From the NCBI GenBank assembly GCA_903913345.1, contig CAIWLA010000500.1, positions 1 through 5,148 of the forward strand: a stretch of DNA of 5,148 bases. Direction: 5' to 3'. The notes under the pieces were generated by a model, which saw nothing but the letters and a program-made list of their open reading frames with translations, searched no databases and was not told where the DNA came from. Below are positions 1 to 4,716 of the stretch, in pieces; the stretch's first letter is position 1, and every line of letters starts with the position of its first letter. This stretch comes from an uncultured Magnetococcales bacterium. GTDB lineage: Bacteria > Pseudomonadota > Magnetococcia > Magnetococcales > Magnetaquicoccaceae. Made by a program: the position numbers and the translations under genes.

Positions 1-722
1 CCTACATTGTCGAGATGCAGGTCCAGAAGGTGGCCGCCTTTCTGAAGCGAATCCAGTACAACGCCGCCAAGGCCTACGCCCATCAGATTGCCGGGAGCGA
101 GGATTATCCCAGGCTGAATCAGGTGATTGCCATTACCATCACCGATTTTATCCTGTTCGAGGGATTTGATCATTGTGTCTCGCGGCACGAATCCCGTGAA
201 ACCCTCACCGGGCAGAGCTATTTGCAGGATATTGTCCACCTGTTTATCGAACTGCCCAAGTTTGTTCGCCCACTGGAGGCGGCAGACGGCATTCTCGATC
301 TGTGGATTTATTTTATCAAATATGCCGGATCGCTCCAGGAGGTGCCTGAACAATTGCGGATGGCCCCGTTCTACCATGCATTTGAGATCGCCATGATGGC
401 CAACATGACGGCTGAGGAGATGGAGATGTATGAAAAGGCCGGCATGGCCATCGCAGATGCACGGGGGATGGTGGAACAGGGACGGTTGGAAGGCGAGCAA
501 AAGGGACGGCAGGAGGGCATTCAGATTGGCGAACAAAAGGGCCGACAGGAAGGACTGCGTGACGGAGAGATGCGTACCCTGCTCCGTCTGCTGCAACGTC
601 GATTCGGTCCTGCGCCCGATTGGGTGCAGGCCAGGCTGGCCGAGGCCAATCGGGAGACTCTGGAAGCCTGGACGGATAAAATCCTGGATGCCCGATCCCT
701 GAACGATCTGTTTGCCTCATGA
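1..722 (+). CDS. PD-(D/E)XK nuclease family transposase-like protein (Rpn-like), 5'-truncated by the window edge
   Basis: This is the C-terminal part of a PD-(D/E)XK nuclease-family protein of the kind annotated as 'Rpn family recombination-promoting nuclease/putative transposase'. The reading frame is open to the left edge (first full codon at base 3), so the ATG at 15 is internal. The first residues read Y-I-V-E-M-Q; the E-x-Q fits the (D/E)-x-K/Q half of the active site, and the upstream catalytic Asp is outside the window. After the nuclease core comes a hydrophilic, helical C-terminus with a tandem 12-residue Gly/Glu/Gln/Lys/Arg repeat (about residues 160-183 counted from the ATG at 15), then a segment with LLRLLQRRFG, typical of the family's tail. 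Family members cleave DNA and promote recA-independent recombination; this role is inferred, not seen. The TGA stop at 720-722 abuts the stop of the convergent ferredoxin gene. Confidence 0.85.
   Translation, partial: YIVEMQVQKVAAFLKRIQYNAAKAYAHQIAGSEDYPRLNQVIAITITDFILFEGFDHCVSRHESRETLTGQSYLQDIVHLFIELPKFVRPLEAADGILDLWIYFIKYAGSLQEVPEQLRMAPFYHAFEIAMMANMTAEEMEMYEKAGMAIADARGMVEQGRLEGEQKGRQEGIQIGEQKGRQEGLRDGEMRTLLRLLQRRFGPAPDWVQARLAEANRETLEAWTDKILDARSLNDLFAS
492..554 (+). repeat. Tandem 36-base repeat encoding a 12-residue Gly-Glu-Gln-Lys-Gly-Arg-Gln-Glu-Gly unit
   Basis: Two copies, starting at 492 and 528, share a 27-base core with few differences (492-518 and 528-554) and lie 36 bases apart. 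They encode GEQKGRQEG twice, separated by IQI and followed by LRD. Differences are mostly at third codon positions, so selection seems to hold the protein repeat rather than the DNA. Such Gly/Gln/Glu-rich repeats are typical of the C-terminal region of this nuclease family, probably a helical or coiled-coil linker. Confidence 0.8.
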
Positions 723-1064
723 TCAGGCGGGGGGCACCATGGCCTCAGGGGTCAACAACAACCGCTGCACCACCTCGCCGCCGATAATGTGACGCGCCAG
801 AATCTCTTCCATGTCGGCCTGGGTGCGATAGTGATACCACACCCCTTGCGGATAAATCACCAATACCGGTCCCAACTCGCACCGATCCAGACAACCGGAG
901 GTATTGATGCGAACCCGACCCCCATTCGGCAACTGTTTGACCCGCGCCTTGAGATATCCCTGCAAATCCAGGGCACCCTGTTGACCACAACTGCCACGGG
1001 GATGGCCACTCTCCCGCGTGTTGACGCAACAGAAAAGGTGAATGTCATAAAAAGGTTTTTCCAT
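723..1064 (-). CDS. Thioredoxin-like [2Fe-2S] ferredoxin
   Basis: This is a 113-residue (2Fe-2S) ferredoxin-domain protein of the thioredoxin-like type, a small cytoplasmic electron carrier. Four cysteines sit in the expected places: C13 in FCCVN, C26 in HPRGSC, and C58 and C62 in the GCLDRCELGP motif. These should hold the cluster; C12 next to C13 is extra. The C-terminal GVWYHY segment is also typical, and the length matches the family. The ATG at 1064 is chosen because AAGGAG (1075-1070) precedes it by 5 bases and the protein then begins right at the domain; the frame is open farther upstream, but only through the antisense of miaA. It follows miaA by 23 bases and is probably co-transcribed. 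The TGA stop (725-723) directly touches the stop of the nuclease gene. The electron-transfer partner is unknown. Confidence 0.93.
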   Translation of the reverse strand: MEKPFYDIHLFCCVNTRESGHPRGSCGQQGALDLQGYLKARVKQLPNGGRVRINTSGCLDRCELGPVLVIYPQGVWYHYRTQADMEEILARHIIGGEVVQRLLLTPEAMVPPA

Positions 1065-1069
1065 GATGG

Positions 1070-1075
1070 CTCCTT
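1070..1075 (-). promoter_or_regulatory. Shine-Dalgarno site of the ferredoxin gene
   Basis: AAGGAG lies 5 bases before the ATG at 1064. It fixes the start of the 113-residue ferredoxin in a frame that stays open for much longer upstream. It sits in the 23-base gap after the miaA stop codon, which supports independent translation within one transcript. Confidence 0.75.
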
Positions 1076-1087
1076 GTTGGGCCGTTG

Positions 1088-2041
1088 TCAGGCCATGAAT
1101 CCATCCAGCAGGCCTGTGTGTTGCAAATGGTGCTCGGCCTCCTCCAGGGGATTCGCTGCGCCCTCCAACCAGTGAATGACCACACCGTGGCGTTCCATAT
1201 GCCGAAACCAGGTCTCCTGGCGTTTGGCAAATTGATGGATGGCCCGGTTCAATCCCTGAAAAAAGGGATCCCAGGCCAACTCGCCCCGTATGTATTGACA
1301 GGCAAAACGATATTCCAGGCCATAAGCCGCCAGTCGCTCCGGCGCGAGGCCACCCGCCAGCAGCCGTTCCACCTCGGCCAGCAACCCGGCCGCCAACCGC
1401 TCCTCCAGACGCACGGTGATCCGCTGGCGCAGAACGGACCGCTCCCAACGCAGACCAAAAATGGTCGAATGGAGAGGAAGTGGCGGCGGTGCAGACCGAT
1501 TGGTCGCCGCACCCTCTGCAATCTCGATGGCCCGCACCAGACGTTCACGGGAATCCAGATCGGTATGATTGTGGAGATGGGGACGGAGACGACGCAGACG
1601 GGCCTCCAGATCCGCCCATGTCCAGTTCGATAACGTCTGCCGCAGGATCGGATCTTCCGGAACGGGTGTCAAGGCATAACCGCGCACAATGGCGTCCAGA
1701 TACAGCCCCGATCCGCCCACCAGAATCGGCAGATGGCCCCGGTCCCGGATCCCGGAAAAGGCCGCATAAAAATGGTGCTGAAACGCATACACACTGAATT
1801 CGTCACCGGGATCGCAAATATCCACGAGGTGACAGGGGACCGTCCCATACTCCCCCAAATCCTTGCCGGTGCCAATATCCATCCCCCGGAAGACCTGACG
1901 CGAATCGGCGGAGATGATTTCGCACGGTACGCCGCGCTGCATCGCCAACCGCTGCGCCAGAGCGACCCCCAGGCGGGTCTTGCCCGATGCAGTCGGACCG
2001 AGAATCACCAGGAGCGGGTTGTTCACAGGCGAATCATTCAT
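1088..2041 (-). CDS. miaA: tRNA A37 dimethylallyltransferase (MiaA), divergent subfamily
   Basis: A 317-residue protein, close to the 316 residues of E. coli MiaA. MiaA transfers the dimethylallyl group from dimethylallyl diphosphate to N6 of A37, next to the anticodon of tRNAs reading UNN codons. Visible motifs are the P-loop GPTASGKT (15-22); ADSRQVFRGMDIGT (45-58), with the likely catalytic Asp46; PILVGGSGLYL (105-115); RERLVRAIEI (165-174); and HQFAKRQETWFR (269-280). The usual GTAKP reads GTGKD, GGTGLY reads GGSGLY, and the GYKE/GYRE motif near the C-terminus reads YGLEYR. From memory these variants mark a MiaA branch found in some delta-proteobacteria-like groups and Bacteroidetes. The ATG at 2041 has GGAG (2052-2049) 7 bases upstream; a longer frame to 2098 overlaps the preceding gene and is disfavoured. 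It is the middle gene of a three-gene minus-strand cluster. Confidence 0.93.
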   Translation of the reverse strand: MNDSPVNNPLLVILGPTASGKTRLGVALAQRLAMQRGVPCEIISADSRQVFRGMDIGTGKDLGEYGTVPCHLVDICDPGDEFSVYAFQHHFYAAFSGIRDRGHLPILVGGSGLYLDAIVRGYALTPVPEDPILRQTLSNWTWADLEARLRRLRPHLHNHTDLDSRERLVRAIEIAEGAATNRSAPPPLPLHSTIFGLRWERSVLRQRITVRLEERLAAGLLAEVERLLAGGLAPERLAAYGLEYRFACQYIRGELAWDPFFQGLNRAIHQFAKRQETWFRHMERHGVVIHWLEGAANPLEEAEHHLQHTGLLDGFMA

Positions 2042-2048
2042 GCCGCAT

Positions 2049-2052
2049 CTCC
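2049..2052 (-). promoter_or_regulatory. Shine-Dalgarno site of miaA
   Basis: GGAG lies 7 bases before the ATG at 2041, inside the 19-base gap after the recombinase-like gene. It supports the 317-residue start over the longer in-frame extension to 2098 that would overlap the upstream gene. Confidence 0.65.
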
Positions 2053-2060
2053 AGTGGCGT

Positions 2061-2975
2061 TCACAACCCCAATTCATCCAGACGACGTACCAGAACATCC
2101 GGTTGCAGATGGGGGGCGCGGCGATCGATCCGCAGGGTGCGGGAACCGGTGATGGCCACCACCTCCTGTTCCGTCAAGCCAGCCTCCTGCATCCGCGCGA
2201 GGGCGTCGTCACGGAGTTCATCACAACTGAACGGTTTCAATCGCGCCCGGTTCATCGCCTGACGGAGTACCCGGTCGATGGCATAGGGGCGACGTTGCCC
2301 GAATTTGCCGGGTTCCCCAAAAAAGAGCAGCGGGGTCTCCGTCACCGCTTCGACATGGTGCAAGGCCTCTTTGAACACCCTGGTCGCCTCTCGTGTCAAA
2401 GGCACGTCACGGGATGCCCCACTGCCCACCTTCGGCAGATGGACCACCCGGTCCGGCAACGCCACATGTGGGCGTTGCAGGTGCAAAACCTCCGTCTTGC
2501 GCATCCCCGTTGAGAGGATGATGCGGACCACCCATCCCAGCATCGGATTGCTGTGACGACTGCAGGCGGAGACCAGACGCAACCGCTCTCCGGCGCGGAG
2601 TTGTCGTCCCCGGCCATGCACCGCCATGGGGGCGTCCGCCACCGAGTGGAGCGGATTGCCCGCCAAGTTCGCCCCCCAATCGGCCATGGCGGTCTCGATC
2701 ACCTGGGAAAGGAGGGCCAGGTCACGGGCAACCGTACCCGCCGAGGCCTCCTGCAGGCGTCTCTCCCGAAATTCGGTCAAAATCAGGGGGGTCAACTCGG
2801 AGAGGGGCACGGATCCCAGGCGAGCCGACAAATGGTGTGCGATCCGATCTTCCTGGGCATGGGTAATGGGCGATTTTTTGCTGGAAATCTCCGTCAGATA
2901 CCGTTGCAGGAGGGTATGCACGGTTGGCTCGGCCATCGACACCGCAGCGGTCGGATTGGGTTGAATCGTTTCCAT
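2061..2975 (-). CDS. Tyrosine-recombinase-fold protein lacking key catalytic residues
   Basis: A 304-residue protein with the layout of a phage-type or shufflon-type tyrosine recombinase. An N-terminal SAM-like core-binding domain spans roughly 17-110 (TVARDLALLSQVIETA is typical), a linker with a GRGRQLRAGE stretch follows, then a catalytic domain from about 130. Box I is kept as LSTGMRKTEVL with Arg159. The beta-hairpin region HLPKVGSGASRDVPL has Lys182 two places from the expected lysine position. Box II (HxxR) reads DELR: Arg255 is kept but His is Asp252. The second His is Ser278 in ITGSRTL. The nucleophile in the RYxHL segment is Ala287. Strand cleavage is therefore unlikely. There are no frameshifts or stops. 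The ATG at 2975 is preferred, with GAGG (2984-2981) 5 bases upstream; the frame extends to a TTG at 3062 without a clear ribosome site. Its stop is 19 bases before miaA. Its role is unknown. Confidence 0.85.
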   Translation of the reverse strand: METIQPNPTAAVSMAEPTVHTLLQRYLTEISSKKSPITHAQEDRIAHHLSARLGSVPLSELTPLILTEFRERRLQEASAGTVARDLALLSQVIETAMADWGANLAGNPLHSVADAPMAVHGRGRQLRAGERLRLVSACSRHSNPMLGWVVRIILSTGMRKTEVLHLQRPHVALPDRVVHLPKVGSGASRDVPLTREATRVFKEALHHVEAVTETPLLFFGEPGKFGQRRPYAIDRVLRQAMNRARLKPFSCDELRDDALARMQEAGLTEQEVVAITGSRTLRIDRRAPHLQPDVLVRRLDELGL

Positions 2976-2980
2976 GGCAG

Positions 2981-2984
2981 CCTC
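2981..2984 (-). promoter_or_regulatory. Shine-Dalgarno site of the recombinase-like gene
   Basis: GAGG lies 5 bases before the ATG at 2975. No comparable site precedes the other in-frame starts (ATG at 3053, TTG at 3062), so this one decides the start. Confidence 0.5.
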
Positions 2985-3032
2985 AGAGGCAAATCGCTGT
3001 AGTCGGCGCAGGGACGACCCGCCACCGAAAGA

Positions 3033-3062
3033 TAGATACCATGATCGGCCCATTCGGATCAA
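3033..3062 (-). promoter_or_regulatory. Possible weak promoter for the recombinase-miaA-ferredoxin cluster
   Basis: TTGATC (3062-3057) and TATCTA (3038-3033) are separated by 18 bases and lie about 60 bases before the start at 2975. The -35 matches the sigma-70 consensus at 4 of 6 positions and the -10 only at 3 of 6. This is the best candidate in the divergent region for the minus-strand genes but is weak. Confidence 0.2.
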
Positions 3063-3087
3063 TCGTCTTGTGAGCGCGCTTCACGCC

Positions 3088-3116
3088 TTGAATCTCTGGC
3101 CGGTTCTCCCTATCGT
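3088..3116 (+). promoter_or_regulatory. Possible sigma-70 promoter for the prepilin-like gene
   Basis: TTGAAT (3088-3093) and TATCGT (3111-3116) are 17 bases apart; each matches the consensus at 4 of 6 positions. Transcription would begin near 3123, giving a leader of about 65-75 bases that contains the C-rich tract and the T run. Confidence 0.3.
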
Positions 3117-3124
3117 GGACGGGG

Positions 3125-3181
3125 GTGGTGGCTGGTGAGAAGGATTCCCTCCCCCCTCCCCCGATCCCCACCACTTTTTTT
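3125..3181 (+). terminator. Terminator-like or attenuator-like hairpin with a T7 tract, just before the prepilin-like gene
   Basis: GTGGTGG (3125-3131) can pair with CCACCAC (3168-3174), seven perfect base pairs. Seven T residues (3175-3181) follow at once. This is the arrangement of an intrinsic terminator, but the loop is 36 bases, far longer than usual. It lies between the candidate promoter and the start codon, so if real it would act as a leader attenuator or a shield against upstream transcription. Confidence 0.25.
3147..3169 (-). other. G-quadruplex motif on the minus strand
   Basis: The plus strand has C runs of 3, 6, 5 and 4 at 3147-3149, 3151-3156, 3158-3162 and 3166-3169, separated by T, T and GAT. 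On the minus strand this gives four G runs of at least three with loops of 1-3 bases, which fits the standard G3+N1-7 quadruplex rule. It is the template strand for the prepilin-like gene that starts about 20 bases downstream, and the mRNA leader would be C-rich. The motif is certain; folding or function is not shown. Confidence 0.6.
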
Positions 3182-3186
3182 GGGAT

Positions 3187-3876
3187 ATGAGCGTCATGAT
3201 CGACCCCCGCGCCAACGGTTTTACGTTGATTGAGGTGACCATGGTGATGGTCATCCTGGGACTGCTGCTGGGTGGTCTGCTGGTGCCGCTTTCCACCCAG
3301 TTGGAAAACAACCATCGACGCGAGACCAGGGAACAACTCGAACGGGTGCATGAGGCACTCATCGGTTATGCCCTGGTTCATGGCCATCTGCCCTGTCCCG
3401 ACACCCACAACACTGGCCGCGAAGATCGGGTGACCAGCGGGTGTGCCGGACATCAGAGCGGTTCCGTCTGGCAGGGGACACTGCCCTGGATCACCCTGGG
3501 GGTGGGCGAGCAGGATGCCTGGCACAACCGGTTGACCTACGCCGTTTCCGAACCGTTTACCGATGCGAGCCAGACCCCGCTGCCGGCCTTTTCGCTGGCA
3601 ACGGAAGGGACCATCGTGGTTGTCAATGGGATTGACCATGCCCCCGCAGTGGTCCTGTCCCATGGTGCCAACGGCCTGGGAGCCATCAGCGTGGCGGGCG
3701 TGAGGCAACCCGCCCCCACCCATCCCGATGAGTTGACCAACAGCAGTGGCACGGGGCGGTTTGCCTATGCACCGTATCACAATGATCCCGAACGGGGCTT
3801 TGATGACCAAATGATCTGGATCTCCCCCTATATTCTCAAAAACCGGCTGTTGATGGCCGGTCGGTTCAGACCGTGA
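3187..3876 (+). CDS. Type IV prepilin-like / type II secretion pseudopilin-like protein
   Basis: A 229-residue protein with a class III (prepilin) signal: a short leader ending in Gly11, then FTLIEV with the conserved Glu at +5, then a hydrophobic helix (about 17-35). A PilD-type prepilin peptidase would cut after Gly11 and methylate Phe12, and the helix would pack into a pilus or pseudopilus at the inner membrane. The rest is a periplasmic domain with LIGYAL, a LPCPD segment, LPWITLGV and DAWHNRLTYAV, a pattern seen in a group of uncharacterised prepilin-like proteins. Cys70 and Cys86 could form a disulphide. The start is uncertain: ATG 3187 has GGGA too close, while ATG 3196 (226 residues, 8-residue leader) has it 10 bases upstream. 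No other pilus gene is in the window, so it looks like an orphan minor pilin. Assembly partners are unknown. Confidence 0.85.
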   Translation: MSVMIDPRANGFTLIEVTMVMVILGLLLGGLLVPLSTQLENNHRRETREQLERVHEALIGYALVHGHLPCPDTHNTGREDRVTSGCAGHQSGSVWQGTLPWITLGVGEQDAWHNRLTYAVSEPFTDASQTPLPAFSLATEGTIVVVNGIDHAPAVVLSHGANGLGAISVAGVRQPAPTHPDELTNSSGTGRFAYAPYHNDPERGFDDQMIWISPYILKNRLLMAGRFRP

Positions 3877-3915
3877 CCCGTTTTCGGTAAAATCGCCAAG
3901 CCCTTCTGGTAAAGG

Positions 3916-3944
3916 TTGCAAAAAAGGACATCTTATGGTATAGG
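3916..3944 (+). promoter_or_regulatory. Sigma-70-like promoter candidate for the exonuclease gene
   Basis: TTGCAA (3916-3921) and TATAGG (3939-3944) have the ideal 17-base spacing, each matching the consensus at 4 of 6 positions. They sit in the 106-base AT-richer gap between the prepilin-like gene and the exonuclease. Transcription would start near 3951, before the preferred start at 3983, which suggests independent expression. Confidence 0.45.
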
Positions 3945-3970
3945 TTCTCCCTGGGGTCATGCAAGCGTCC

Positions 3971-3976
3971 AGAGGA
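3971..3976 (+). promoter_or_regulatory. Shine-Dalgarno site of the exonuclease gene
   Basis: AGAGGA is followed by two adjacent ATGs, at 3980 (spacing 3) and 3983 (spacing 6). The spacing favours 3983 and argues against the longer start at 3959, which would lie upstream of this site. Confidence 0.6.
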
Positions 3977-3982
3977 TCCATG

Positions 3983-4627
3983 ATGGGATTGCCGTCCAAA
4001 CAACCATCCGAAAGTGCCGGGAAGCTGTCCAAGTCTGAAATCAACGATTTGCCCGTCCGCAAGTGGGAAGGGTGCATCAATCTGATTGATTCCGACGAAC
4101 AAATGGTCAACGCGGTTATGCCGTTGCAGAACGAACATGTCATCGGTTTTGACGTGGAGACCAGACCGGCCTTCAAAAAGGGGGTCAGCTATCGACCGTC
4201 TCTCGTCCAACTGGCGGGTACGGGCTATGTCAACATTTTTCAATTGACGCGACTCTCTCACTATACGGCGTTGATCGACCTGCTGAGCAATCCGCATATT
4301 TTGAAGGTGGGGGTGGGGTTGGCCAACGATGCCCAGAATTTGCAGTCTGTGTTTGCTTTTCAGCCGAACAAATTGCTGGATTTGAGCGATGTGACGCGGC
4401 GCGTTGGCATTGAGAGTTACGGCCTGCGCAGCCTGTCGGCCCATTTTTTGGGGTTTCGCATCTCCAAACGGGCGCAATGTTCCAACTGGGACAACAAGGA
4501 GTTGCGACCGTTTCAGATTTCCTATGCCGCCACCGATGCCTGGGTAAGTCGGGAAATTTACCTGGCCATGCATCAGCAGGGGCTGCTTTCCGCCGCGATC
4601 GCGCCGCAGACACTCCCTCCCCTTTAA
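3983..4627 (+). CDS. 3'-5' exonuclease, RNase D-like DEDDy family
   Basis: A 214-residue single-domain protein of the DEDD exonuclease superfamily, which removes nucleotides from 3' ends of RNA or DNA using two metal ions. All motifs are present: Exo I GFDVET with Asp57 and Glu59; Exo II VGVGLANDAQNL with Asp116; and Exo III YAATD with Tyr181 and Asp185, the spacing of the DEDDy subgroup. It lacks the HRDC domains of full-length RNase D, so it belongs to the short '3'-5' exonuclease domain' group; substrate unknown. N-terminal residues 1-30 (SKSEINDLPVRKWEG) resemble the conserved lead-in of these proteins. ATG 3983 is chosen because AGAGGA (3971-3976) lies 6 bases upstream; ATG 3980 (spacing 3) and ATG 3959 are alternatives, the last adding 8 residues. 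The TAA stop is at 4625-4627. Confidence 0.92.
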   Translation: MGLPSKQPSESAGKLSKSEINDLPVRKWEGCINLIDSDEQMVNAVMPLQNEHVIGFDVETRPAFKKGVSYRPSLVQLAGTGYVNIFQLTRLSHYTALIDLLSNPHILKVGVGLANDAQNLQSVFAFQPNKLLDLSDVTRRVGIESYGLRSLSAHFLGFRISKRAQCSNWDNKELRPFQISYAATDAWVSREIYLAMHQQGLLSAAIAPQTLPPL

Positions 4628-4665
4628 AAACAGGCTTGCTCTTTCTCTTATGTCCGCACACGGCC

Positions 4666-4696
4666 TCCCCCTCCCCTGTGGCGCAGGAGAGGGGGA
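4666..4696. terminator. Inverted repeat between convergent genes, possible bidirectional terminator or REP-like palindrome
   Basis: The arm at 4666-4678 pairs with 4684-4696 over 13 positions with one mismatch (C4674 opposite A4688), around a five-base loop TGGCG. It lies in the 89-base spacer between the stop of the exonuclease gene (4627) and the stop of the ferritin-like gene (4717), where a shared terminator is expected. No T tract follows on either strand, so it is not a textbook intrinsic terminator. The pyrimidine-then-purine form with CTCCCC and GAGAGGGGG resembles palindromes that are often dispersed between genes in bacterial chromosomes. Confidence 0.5.
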
Positions 4697-4716
4697 AAGT
4701 CGGCTGGTCCAGATGG

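Noticed and set aside
714..728. GCCT/AGGC stem around the touching stop codons as a shared terminator
   Set aside because: The stem is only four base pairs with a seven-base loop and no T tract, which is too weak to call.
1065..1448. N-terminal extension of the ferredoxin frame
   Set aside because: The open frame runs back into miaA antisense frames, but the extension is Gly-rich without homology. A good ribosome site at 1075-1070 fixes the start at 1064.
1085..1633. 182-codon open frame on the plus strand within miaA
   Set aside because: It lies opposite conserved MiaA motifs, has low-complexity composition and no family resemblance.
2061..3186. Possible integrated element with attachment sites around the recombinase-like gene
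   Set aside because: No tRNA gene, direct repeats or other phage or element genes are seen nearby, and the protein lacks the catalytic residues for integration.
2983..4176. 397-codon open frame on the minus strand, opposite the prepilin-like gene and the exonuclease start
   Set aside because: It is an antisense shadow of two well-supported genes. Its protein is Gly/His/Pro/Gln-rich with no recognisable domain.
3866..4573. 235-codon open frame on the minus strand across the exonuclease gene
   Set aside because: It is antisense to all the exonuclease motifs and shows no domain of its own.
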